The position numbers were made by a program, and so were the translations under genes. From assembly GCA_963711255.1 (NCBI GenBank), contig CAVQDO010000008.1, positions 186,001 to 250,000 on the forward strand: a stretch of 64,000 bases of DNA, in the 5' to 3' direction. Under the pieces are notes generated by a model. The model was given only the letters and a program-made list of their open reading frames with translations. It had not been told where the DNA came from and searched no databases. This DNA is from GCA-2746365 sp963711255 (GTDB taxonomy: Bacteria > Pseudomonadota > Gammaproteobacteria > SZUA-229). Each line of letters begins with the position of its first letter. Within the stretch, counting starts at the first letter, position 1. Positions 57,621 to 64,000 of the stretch are shown here, one piece after another.

Positions 57621-59057
57621 ATGGCTGAAAACTTCAAACTACTGGTCCCCGGCGCTACCGCTGCAGGTACAGTTAACGTTACCGCACCCTACGATGGCGC
57701 ACACATCGCCACTATTGAAACCGGCGATACCACTGCCGTTGAAATCGCACTCAACACTGCGCACAACTTATTCAGCAACCGTAAAAACTGGCTGAGCGCC
57801 GAACAGCGTATTAAGGTTCTGGAAAAAGCAGCCACCATCATGCAGTCACGTTTTGACGAGCTGGCGATAGAGGCTGCTCGTGAAGGCGGCAAACCACTGC
57901 CCGATTCAAAAGTTGAAGTTGCGCGCGCTATCGACGGCATCAAAAACTGTGTCGATGTCATACGCAGTGAACACGGCACAGAAATCCCCATGGGCAAGAA
58001 TGCTGCCTCGATGAACCGGCTGGCGTTTACCACGCACGAACCGATTGGCGTTGTGGTTGCGGTCAGCGCATTCAATCATCCGCTCAACCTGGCGGTGCAT
58101 CAAATTGGCCCGGCTATTGCGGCCGGCTGCCCGGTTATTATCAAACCCGCCGAAGATACACCGCTGTCCTGTTTTCGTTTAATTAATATTCTGTACGAAG
58201 CCGGCCTGCCCGAAGTCTGGTGCCAGGGCATCGTCACCACCGGCCACGATGCCGCAACAAAACTGGTTGCCGACAGCCGCGTTAGCTTCTTCAGCTTTAT
58301 CGGCAGTGCCCGGGTCGGCTGGATGCTGCGTTCAAAACTGGCCAACGGCGCACGCTGCGCACTGGAACACGGCGGCGTTGCCCCCGTCATCGTGTCACAC
58401 GATGCCGATATCGATGATACCGTTGCCCTGCTATCGAAAGCCGGTTTTTACCACGCCGGACAGGTCTGTGTTTCTGTGCAGCGCGTGTTTGCCGATAAAA
58501 GCATCGCGAGAAAACTGGCAGAAAGAATCGCCGAAGCAGGCAACAAAATGAAAGTCGGCGACCCGACACTGGACGACACAGAAATCGGCCCGCTGATTCG
58601 CCACGCAGAAACCGAGCGCGTTGATGAATGGGTACAGGATGCCATTAACAAAGGCGCAGAATGTCTTTCCGGCGGCAAGAAAATATCCGACAGCTGCTAC
58701 CCGGCCACGGTTTTATATAACCCGCCGAACGATGCCATGGTTTCACAAAACGAAGTTTTTGGCCCGGTCATCTGTGTCTACGAATATGAAAATATTGACG
58801 ATGCCATCGCACAGGCAAACAGCCTGGACGTTTCTTTCCAGGCAGCCGTGTTCTCGAAAAATATCGACACCTGCATGCACGCCTTCAAACAGCTCGACGC
58901 CTCTGCCGTTATGGTCAACGACCACACCGCCTTCCGCGTCGACTGGATGCCCTTCGCCGGGCTTAAACATTCCGGCCACGGCGTAGGCGGCATACCGCAC
59001 ACATTCAAGGACATGCAGATCGAAAAAATGATGGTGATTCGCTCGCCATCTCTGTAA
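57621..59057 (+). CDS. NAD(P)-dependent aldehyde dehydrogenase
   Basis: 478 residues from the ATG at 57621 (MAENFKLLVPG); the longer frame from 57591 starts inside a repeat. Catalytic Cys is in GQVCVSVQRVF, the general-base Glu is in LEHGGVAP, and the Asn/Pro nucleotide motif is in SAFNHPLNLAVHQIGPA. The GQVCVSVQR form is typical of the lactaldehyde/non-phosphorylating glyceraldehyde-3-phosphate group rather than betaine-aldehyde enzymes. It lies downstream of the ThDP enzyme on the same strand, so a joint 2-oxo-acid to acid pathway is inferred. Confidence 0.92.
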   Translation: MAENFKLLVPGATAAGTVNVTAPYDGAHIATIETGDTTAVEIALNTAHNLFSNRKNWLSAEQRIKVLEKAATIMQSRFDELAIEAAREGGKPLPDSKVEVARAIDGIKNCVDVIRSEHGTEIPMGKNAASMNRLAFTTHEPIGVVVAVSAFNHPLNLAVHQIGPAIAAGCPVIIKPAEDTPLSCFRLINILYEAGLPEVWCQGIVTTGHDAATKLVADSRVSFFSFIGSARVGWMLRSKLANGARCALEHGGVAPVIVSHDADIDDTVALLSKAGFYHAGQVCVSVQRVFADKSIARKLAERIAEAGNKMKVGDPTLDDTEIGPLIRHAETERVDEWVQDAINKGAECLSGGKKISDSCYPATVLYNPPNDAMVSQNEVFGPVICVYEYENIDDAIAQANSLDVSFQAAVFSKNIDTCMHAFKQLDASAVMVNDHTAFRVDWMPFAGLKHSGHGVGGIPHTFKDMQIEKMMVIRSPSL

Positions 59058-59091
59058 TATTGGCAAAACGCAAAAGGAAAAGGAGCAGAAC

Positions 59092-59439
59092 ATGGATGTC
59101 AGATCAACCATCAAACCCGGCCTGAACGGCACCAAAAAATACCTGCAGCAATACGGCGACCAGCTCGTCTGCGTCAGATACCGCTATGACGAACAACGCA
59201 ACAAACGCCAGACCACGGTAGAACTCATCGTCGACGAACAGAACTGGAAACCCGGCTTTAATATCAAACCCGATCAGCTAGTCGCCATCAAAATAGAATA
59301 CGGCGAAACAGAACTGAGAGAAAAAGTTAAAACAGCTGGCGCCTGCTGGGATAAAGAACAGAAAGCCTGGTTAATGTCGCTGGCAAAAGTCTATGAGCTT
59401 GGGCTAGAGAAGAGGATGGTTGATGAGCTTGAGTTTTAG
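59092..59439 (+). CDS. Conserved hypothetical protein
   Basis: A 115-residue soluble basic protein. It starts MDVRSTIKPGLNGTKKYLQQYGDQLVCVRYRYD after an AAAGGAG ribosome site and ends with CWDKEQKAWLMSLAKVYELGLEKRMV. This pattern (KPG..GTK.L...YG..LVCVRYRYD, then WD...K.W.L) is one I associate with a small conserved family in proteobacteria of unknown role, possibly nucleic-acid related given its basic character. It is 35 bp after the aldehyde dehydrogenase gene; functional linkage is not implied. Confidence 0.75.
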   Translation: MDVRSTIKPGLNGTKKYLQQYGDQLVCVRYRYDEQRNKRQTTVELIVDEQNWKPGFNIKPDQLVAIKIEYGETELREKVKTAGACWDKEQKAWLMSLAKVYELGLEKRMVDELEF

Positions 59440-59559
59440 ATATATGCTGTTTTTGGTTTCTATATTTAGATATCTGGTTACTGTTATTAGAAATATAATG
59501 ACTAGTATTTCTATATTTAGAAATAATGGGCATATGTATATGTTCTGTCTAATACACTG

Positions 59560-60150
59560 TTAGAAGGTAAAAAATGAATACAAAGGAAGTAGCAGCAATA
59601 GCAATTAAATTACTAGCACTATGGTTATTGGTGCAAGTTATATTATATATTCCAAGCCTAATACTAATTATTAATACGGTTGATTCTTTCAATCAAGATA
59701 AAACGCCTTTAGATTTTTATGTGTCAGTTGTCTGCACATTTTTGGTTATGGGTACAGTGGCTTCTTTTGTTCTCTTTCGTGTATCTAATAAAGTTCTTAA
59801 TTCAATCCCAACGTCTTCAAAAATAAACTATGAAGGTTTAAGTCAACAATTTATTTTACAAGTAGCTGGCACCTTCTTTATAGTTAACGCGATTTCAACG
59901 ATACTCGGTTATTCAACAGCTCTATTAAAAGACGAGCAATTCAATGCATCAAACTATATTTATGTAAGCGGCATTCTGCTAGAGTTTGTGATTGGCGCCC
60001 ATTTATTAGTATATTCAACAATATGGGTTCGCTGGCTTAACTATTTACGGGGGCGTACATAATGCCTTCTAACAAATCGTCCAACCCGACCGCTTTATAC
60101 GCCGCGCCGCTTCGCTCTGCTCTGTATAAAACGGCCGGTTAACTCAAACG
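59560..60150 (+). mobile_element. Integron gene cassette 1
   Basis: The cassette begins TTAGAAGG just after the G of GTTAGAAGG (59559-59567) and ends at the G of GTTATGTG (60150). Its attC left box, CCTTCTAAC at 60065-60073, is the exact reverse complement of GTTAGAAGG. That is expected because the first bases of a cassette form the right attC box when it is circular. It carries one membrane-protein gene. AT-rich hairpin sequence (ATTTCTA..TAGAAAT at 59507-59524) lies just left of the boundary. Confidence 0.82.
59574..60062 (+). CDS. Cassette-borne four-helix membrane protein
   Basis: 162 residues, ATG just 14 bp inside the cassette boundary, with an AGAAGGT ribosome site. Four hydrophobic segments lie at about 10-35, 48-70, 95-118 and 130-152. 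It is much more AT-rich than neighbouring genes, as expected of a cassette gene of foreign origin. No known family is recognised; there are no charged residues suggesting a transporter pore and no motifs. Confidence 0.75.
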   Translation: MNTKEVAAIAIKLLALWLLVQVILYIPSLILIINTVDSFNQDKTPLDFYVSVVCTFLVMGTVASFVLFRVSNKVLNSIPTSSKINYEGLSQQFILQVAGTFFIVNAISTILGYSTALLKDEQFNASNYIYVSGILLEFVIGAHLLVYSTIWVRWLNYLRGRT

Positions 60151-60157
60151 TTATGTG
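60065..60157 (+). repeat. attC site of cassette 1
   Basis: Left box CCTTCTAAC, then AAATCGTCCAACCCGACCGC. The centre can fold through CTTTATAC/GTATAAAA, then CGGCCGGTTAACTCAAACG and the right core GTTATGT (recombination after the G at 60150). Inverted, imperfectly complementary arms with AAC and GTT cores are the attC hallmarks. About 93 bp. Confidence 0.85.
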
Positions 60158-60164
60158 TAAAAAA

Positions 60165-60557
60165 TTAACAAGCAGATTTCAGTTTTAAATTATCAACGAA
60201 TGGTAAAAAATCTTTATCTGTAAAAAGCAAAGGGATTTTATTTTCAATACAGTACGTAGCAATAATTACATCCGCTGTTTTTCTAATAGTAATTCCTTTT
60301 TTCCGTAATTTTCTAAAATTATTGGCACTTTTAATCGCCATATCCTTTCCCAGTAAATCATGTACACTTAAAGATGTTAAAACATTTTTAGCCGCCTTAT
60401 AGTCTGTATCACTTCTAAATCCCTGTAGCACTTCAGCCAATATAAGGTCACCTATTATTACTTCTTCAAGCCCAAGTATTTCGTTCAATTTGTCTGTTTC
60501 AGCACAATCAGTGCCATTAAAAAAATCAATCCAAACACTGGAGTCAACTAAAATCAT
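60165..60557 (-). CDS. vapC: VapC-type PIN-domain toxin ribonuclease
   Basis: 130 residues. Acidic residues of the PIN active site are in place: Asp5 in MILVDSSVWIDFF, Glu in LAEVLQGFR, Asp in KTADVIIATYC and the late Asp in FTDKDFLPF. VapC toxins cut RNA and are blocked by the VapB antitoxin. The ATG overlaps the vapB stop by one base. Confidence 0.93.
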   Translation of the reverse strand: MILVDSSVWIDFFNGTDCAETDKLNEILGLEEVIIGDLILAEVLQGFRSDTDYKAAKNVLTSLSVHDLLGKDMAIKSANNFRKLRKKGITIRKTADVIIATYCIENKIPLLFTDKDFLPFVDNLKLKSAC

Positions 60558-60748
60558 TACTTAGATCTCATTTCTTCCAAGTTGCCTTCCCACTTCAATT
60601 TACCTCTTAAAGCGCGTATAGAAGCCTGTTTATTCAATTTTATCAACGCCTTCAGGCCAAGCTCTACAGCCTCTTTTTTGGTATTTAAGCCGGTTGCTTT
60701 TAAAGCATCCGCCATTAAGTTATCATCAATCTCAATATTAGTACGCAT
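60557..60748 (-). CDS. vapB: VapB-type antitoxin
   Basis: 63 residues. The N-terminal ribbon-helix-helix MRTNIEIDDNLMADALKATGL with TKKEAVELGLKALI is the DNA-binding/dimerisation part; the C-terminal KWEGNLEEMRSK would wrap the toxin. GGAG ribosome site upstream. It belongs to the DUF2191/VapB group and is expected to repress its own promoter. Confidence 0.92.
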   Translation of the reverse strand: MRTNIEIDDNLMADALKATGLNTKKEAVELGLKALIKLNKQASIRALRGKLKWEGNLEEMRSK

Positions 60749-60771
60749 TGCAGTCTCCGATGTGTAATTTG

Positions 60772-60801
60772 TTTATAATGTGTACACATAGTAGCAGTAA
60801 A
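60772..60801 (-). promoter_or_regulatory. vapBC promoter with palindromic operator
   Basis: On the minus strand: -35 TTTACT, 18-bp spacer, -10 TATAAA, 24 bp before the vapB ATG. The spacer holds the perfect palindrome ATGTGTACACAT (60778-60789), a good site for autoregulation by the VapBC complex. Confidence 0.6.
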
Positions 60802-60802
60802 A

Positions 60803-60938
60803 CACATAACAAGTCAATTAACGGCGACCGCAAAAACAGGGGTCAGAGAGCAATTGTTTCTAATATTAGAAACAATTGCTCTCTGACCCCGATTATTCGC
60901 TGCACTTCGTTTGCGCCGCACAACTTGAATGTTATTTG
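60803..60938 (+). repeat. attC site of cassette 2, carrying an inserted palindrome
   Basis: Left box CACATAAC followed by AAGTCAATTAACGGCG; right arm CGCCGCACAACTTGAAT and core GTTATTTG. The two arms are imperfect reverse complements, as in attC sites. The variable centre (60839-60890) is a perfect 52-bp palindrome identical in part to another repeat at 63448. Confidence 0.8.
60839..60890. repeat. Perfect 52-bp palindrome, GGGGTCAGAG family
   Basis: Two 26-bp arms, GGGGTCAGAGAGCAATTG continuing to TTTCTAAT and its exact complement, with no loop. Preceded by AAAAACA. A half copy with the same AAAACA lead is at 63448-63474, and a decayed copy at 3791-3845. From memory, GGGGTCAGAG-starting repeats are common in gammaproteobacteria near REP-associated tyrosine transposases; none is in this window. 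Confidence 0.9.
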
Positions 60939-61030
60939 CATCATTCGTTAACACATGATGCTTCCCTATATGTTTTGTATTAGTAGCAGACTGGCCAGTT
61001 TTCTGTCTATAACTTGTCAGCTAGAGTTTG

Positions 61031-61067
61031 ATAGGTAAATTCTATCGCAATAATAGTAATAATCAGT
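61031..61067 (+). promoter_or_regulatory. OxyR binding site upstream of katG
   Basis: ATAG-N7-CTAT-N7-ATAG-N7-CAGT. Three of four quarter-sites match the OxyR consensus exactly at the correct 7-bp spacing, and the fourth matches at two of four bases. A candidate promoter, TTTACA (61068-61073), 16 bp, TAATAT (61090-61095), abuts it, as expected for OxyR activation. It lies 99 bp before the katG ATG. Confidence 0.8.
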
Positions 61068-61165
61068 TTTACAAATATCTTGAAGTGATTAATATTAGGG
61101 TATTAGCAAAATACAAAGCTGTATTGATAACAAATCATTTTCACCTACAAATTGGAGATTAACTG

Positions 61166-63322
61166 ATGTCTGAAAATAAATGCCCAGTGATGCACGGTGG
61201 TGCCACAGAAAGCAGCATGTCGAACATGGAATGGTGGCCGAAAGCCCTTAACCTCGACATTCTGCATCAACATGATAACAAGACCAATCCAATGGGTGCG
61301 GACTTCAACTATCGGGAAACGGTTAAGAAGCTTGACGTGGCTGCGCTCAAGAAAGACATGCATGCACTGATGACTGACAGTCAGGACTGGTGGCCGGCAG
61401 ACTGGGGGCACTATGGCGGTCTGATGATCCGCATGTCCTGGCATGCGGCGGGTACCTATCGTATCGCTGATGGTCGAGGTGGTGCCGGTACGGGTAACCA
61501 GCGCTTTGCACCAATCAATTCCTGGCCGGACAACGTGAACCTGGATAAGGCGCGCCGTCTGCTCTGGCCGATCAAGAAGAAATACGGCAACTCGCTAAGC
61601 TGGGCTGATTTGATTGCCTATGCAGGCACTATCGCTTATGAATCCATGGGCCTGAAGACCTTCGGCTTCGCCTTTGGTCGTGAAGATATCTGGCATCCAG
61701 AAAAGGACACCTACTGGGGTTCGGAGAAGGAGTGGCTTGCGCCCAGCGGCAGCGAAGGCAGCCGTTATTCCGGTGAGCGTGATCTGGATAATCCGCTGGC
61801 CGCGGTGATGATGGGGCTAATATATGTTAATCCCGAAGGTGTGGACGGTAATCCCGACCCACTCAAGACCGCTCATGATGTGCGCGTAACCTTTGAGCGT
61901 ATGGCCATGAACGATGAAGAAACCGTGGCCTTGACTGCCGGTGGACATACGGTGGGCAAATGTCACGGCAACGGCGATGCTGCGTTGCTGGGAGCAGAAC
62001 CCGAAGCTGCTGAAATCGAGGATCAGGGCTTCGGCTGGTTGAATAAGACCAAGCGCGGCATTGGCCGGGATACGGTGTCCAGCGGTATTGAAGGTGCATG
62101 GACGACGAACCCTACCCAGTGGGACAACGGCTATTTCCAACTGTTGCTCAACTATGAGTGGGAACTGAAAAAGAGTCCGGCCGGTGCCTGGCAGTGGGAA
62201 CCTGTCAACATTAAGGAAGAAGACAAGCCGGTCGATGTCGAAGACCTTTCGAGCCGCTACAACCCAATCATGACCGATGCCGACATGGCCATGAAAATGG
62301 ATCCTGAATACCGGAAGATCTCCGAGCGCTTCTACAAAGATCCTGCATACTTCTCCGAAGTCTTTGCACGTGCATGGTTCAAACTGACGCACCGCGATCT
62401 GGGGCCGAAGGCGCGTTACATCGGTCCCGACGTGCCGCAAGAAGAGCTTATCTGGCAAGACCCGGTTCCCGCAGGAACCACTGACTATGACGTTCAGACA
62501 GTGAAGGACAAAATTGCTGCGAGTGGTCTGAGCGTGAGCGAAATGGTCACCACCGCCTGGGACAGCGCCAGAACTTTCCGTGGTTCAGACAAGCGCGGTG
62601 GTGCCAACGGCGCACGTATTCGCCTCGCCCCTCAAAAAGACTGGGAAGGTAACGAGCCTTCGCGTCTGGCCAAAGTGCTCACCATACTTGAAGGCATAGC
62701 AGCCGAGTGTGGTGCAAGTGTTGCTGATGTCATCGTTCTGGCAGGTAGCGTCGGTGTTGAGCAGGCCGCCAGGGCCGCTGGCTTTGATATTACAGTCCCC
62801 TTCTCGCCTGGGCGTGGAGATGCAACAACAGAGATGACCGATGTCGATTCCTTCCAGGTGCTGGAGCCCATCCATGATGGCTATCGCAACTGGCTCAAGA
62901 AGGACTACGTCGTCAGCGCGGAAGAGCTGATGCTCGACCGTACGCAACTAATGGGGCTGACTGCCCATGAGATGACGGCGCTGGTTGGCGGGATGCGCGT
63001 GCTTGGCACCAACCACGGTGGTACCAACCATGGTGTATTCACCGAGCACGAAGGAACACTCACGAACGATTTCTTCGTCAACCTGACGGACATGAATTAC
63101 ACGTGGAAGCCTGCAGGTAATAATCTGTATGAAATCCGCGACCGTAAGACAGACAAGGTCAAGTGGACGGCAACGAGAGTGGATCTCGTCTTCGGGTCTA
63201 ACTCAATCCTTCGTTCGTATGCTGAAGTCTATGCGCAAGATGACAACAAGGAAAAGTTTGTGCAGGACTTCGTTGCAGCATGGACGAAGGTTATGAACGC
63301 TGATCGCTTCGATTTAGCCTGA
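61166..63322 (+). CDS. katG: Catalase-peroxidase
   Basis: 718-residue heme enzyme that destroys H2O2 by catalase and peroxidase activity. The distal site has Arg, Trp and His in RMSWHAAGTYR. The Tyr of the Trp-Tyr-Met crosslink is in MGLIYVNPEGV and the Met in FERMAMNDEE; the proximal His is in TAGGHTVGKCHG. Length is normal. GGAG ribosome site. A good OxyR site lies upstream. The gene sits between an integron remnant and a repeat half-copy, and its codon choice looks richer in G+C at third positions than the cassette genes next to it, so its history may differ from theirs. Confidence 0.98.
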   Translation: MSENKCPVMHGGATESSMSNMEWWPKALNLDILHQHDNKTNPMGADFNYRETVKKLDVAALKKDMHALMTDSQDWWPADWGHYGGLMIRMSWHAAGTYRIADGRGGAGTGNQRFAPINSWPDNVNLDKARRLLWPIKKKYGNSLSWADLIAYAGTIAYESMGLKTFGFAFGREDIWHPEKDTYWGSEKEWLAPSGSEGSRYSGERDLDNPLAAVMMGLIYVNPEGVDGNPDPLKTAHDVRVTFERMAMNDEETVALTAGGHTVGKCHGNGDAALLGAEPEAAEIEDQGFGWLNKTKRGIGRDTVSSGIEGAWTTNPTQWDNGYFQLLLNYEWELKKSPAGAWQWEPVNIKEEDKPVDVEDLSSRYNPIMTDADMAMKMDPEYRKISERFYKDPAYFSEVFARAWFKLTHRDLGPKARYIGPDVPQEELIWQDPVPAGTTDYDVQTVKDKIAASGLSVSEMVTTAWDSARTFRGSDKRGGANGARIRLAPQKDWEGNEPSRLAKVLTILEGIAAECGASVADVIVLAGSVGVEQAARAAGFDITVPFSPGRGDATTEMTDVDSFQVLEPIHDGYRNWLKKDYVVSAEELMLDRTQLMGLTAHEMTALVGGMRVLGTNHGGTNHGVFTEHEGTLTNDFFVNLTDMNYTWKPAGNNLYEIRDRKTDKVKWTATRVDLVFGSNSILRSYAEVYAQDDNKEKFVQDFVAAWTKVMNADRFDLA

Positions 63323-63331
63323 TTCTCGGCG

Positions 63332-63372
63332 CATATCCCCGCACCGCTATGATGAAAGGTGTGGGGATATGT
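63332..63372 (+). other. Long hairpin after katG
   Basis: A 14-bp stem with one G-U pair (CATATCCCC... with ...GGGGATATG) and a 12-base loop, beginning 9 bp past the katG stop. No T-run follows, so it is either a weak terminator or an mRNA 3' stabiliser. Confidence 0.45.
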
Positions 63373-63428
63373 AAGTGGCAGTGACCCGGGAAGATGATTG
63401 AGATTGATGAGTTATTTTAGAAATATTT

Positions 63429-63474
63429 GGGGTCAGAGTATAAAACAGGGGTCAGAGAGCAATTGTTTCTAATA
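63429..63474. repeat. Partial copies of the GGGGTCAGAG repeat
   Basis: GGGGTCAGAG at 63429 is followed by a second start at 63448 that matches the left arm of the 60839 palindrome for 27 bases, including the AAAACA lead, and stops at its centre (TAATAT). Confidence 0.85.
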
Positions 63475-63800
63475 TACTAATACACATCAAACGCTTCTCC
63501 CACTTCGCCAATCATTAGCCTACAAGGATCAAGGGGGTAAACGGGAGCACTCCAGACTCCTTTGATTTCCGGCCTTTCAGTTGAAAAGGACTGAGTGATT
63601 AAATAATAAGCAATTTTAGAAAGTGGCTAAAAAATAACCTCTCCGCCCCTTTGTTTAGCACCGCGGCATAACGTAAGTTGTCTTTACATTTTTCTGCCTA
63701 AATTCACTAAATTTCATAAAACTGTGCTACATATTAAGAGCACAGCTTAATCAAATTTACTAATACAGCAAGACCAATTTCCATTATAAGAGAGCTTACA
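63475..63800. other. Intergenic region before the PstS-like gene
   Basis: 326 bp without a believable ORF. It contains an inverted repeat CTGTGCT/AGCACAG (63722-63745) upstream of the next gene. I looked for a Pho box (two CTGTCAT-type direct repeats 11 bp apart) and did not find a convincing one. Confidence 0.45.
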
Positions 63801-64000
63801 ATGTTTCAGAAGCTAGTATTAGTTATTGTTTCACTCTGTTTATACTCTTTAACTTCACACGCTGAACCTACCTCAACTTTAAACTGGGTCGGCTGTGGAA
63901 TTAGTAAAAAAGCGTATGTAACAGATCTGGCTGAAGCCTTTGAACAAAAAACTAATATACACATTAATATTCAGGGTGGTGGCGCTACCAAGGGAATTCG
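63801..64000 (+). CDS. PstS-like phosphate-binding protein, 5' part cut by the window edge
   Basis: The first 66 residues are visible. A signal peptide (MFQKLVLVIVSLCLYSLTSHA) is followed by LNWVGCGISKKAYVTDLAEAF and NIQGGGATKGIR, typical of PstS-like ABC phosphate-binding proteins, where the GGGATKGIR segment lines the anion site. AGAG ribosome site upstream. The rest is outside the window, so truncation or other ligands cannot be excluded. Confidence 0.7.
   Translation, partial: MFQKLVLVIVSLCLYSLTSHAEPTSTLNWVGCGISKKAYVTDLAEAFEQKTNIHINIQGGGATKGI

Larger units (their letters stand above)
60151..60931 (-). mobile_element. Integron gene cassette 2 (vapBC)
   Basis: It starts TTATGTG after the G at 60150 and ends at the G of GTTATTTGC (60931). 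Its left attC box CACATAAC (60803-60810) is the exact reverse complement of GTTATGTG, confirming the boundaries. The genes read opposite to the cassette direction, as is common for toxin-antitoxin cassettes with their own promoter. Toxin-antitoxin cassettes are thought to stabilise integron arrays. Confidence 0.82.

Noticed and set aside
59440..59559. A third attC site left of cassette 1
   Set aside because: The core GTTAGAA is present, but no left arm complementary to it could be found; only an AT-rich hairpin is seen.
63475..63800. Pho box upstream of the PstS-like gene
   Set aside because: No pair of CTGTCAT-type direct repeats at 11-bp spacing was found; the CTGTGCT/AGCACAG inverted repeat has a different form.

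Overview
The window is chromosomal DNA of moderate G+C from a gammaproteobacterium, probably an aquatic respiratory or chemolithotrophic one. The gene order apbC / metG / rnfABCDGE-nth / DUF1841 and the RnfABCDGE, YadGH and HvfA-type families all point that way. No rRNA or tRNA gene was seen, so the genus stays open. Both window edges cut a gene: dcd on the left, a PstS-like binding protein on the right.

1-3845: 3' part of dcd, an M48 protease with its LemA partner, a small STAS-like protein and a decayed copy of a dispersed palindromic repeat. 3892-17783: one very tight seven-gene operon on the minus strand, the most striking part of the window. It encodes a flavin/cyclic-nucleotide-domain/4x[4Fe-4S] oxidoreductase, a membrane protein with two His pairs as in diheme cytochrome b, an FHA-domain decaheme cytochrome, a two-domain GlcG/HbpS-like lipoprotein, an outer-membrane beta-barrel, a decaheme cytochrome fused to a beta-propeller, and a pentaheme cytochrome. 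Together they look like a route for electrons between cytoplasm and cell exterior. Many single-base indels interrupt the genes between about 8985 and 13165.

18070-30421: housekeeping block (apbC, metG with its C-terminal domain out of frame, a double-receiver diguanylate cyclase, the Rnf complex, nth), then a 640-bp imperfect inverted repeat and a DUF1841 gene. 30552-35063: an HvfA/bufferin-type copper-binding RiPP locus (EGKCG-repeat precursor, DUF692/MNIO maturase, DUF2063 partner, DoxX) with a membrane-anchored glutamate-synthase-like FMN enzyme inside it.

35105-51264: a 3557-residue RTX adhesin and, divergently, its type I secretion system with two different ABC proteins whose ATP sites are degenerate in complementary ways, plus an HlyD adaptor. 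51364-59439: a small lipoprotein, a DUF2892 membrane protein, a TetR regulator divergent from yadGH, a DUF6580 membrane protein, a ThDP enzyme plus aldehyde dehydrogenase pair, and conserved hypotheticals. 59560-60931: two integron cassettes (membrane protein; VapBC) with recognisable attC sites and no integrase in view. One attC carries a perfect 52-bp palindrome, and half of the same palindrome lies beyond the next gene. 61166-63322: katG behind a good OxyR site. 63801-64000: start of a phosphate-binding-protein-like gene.
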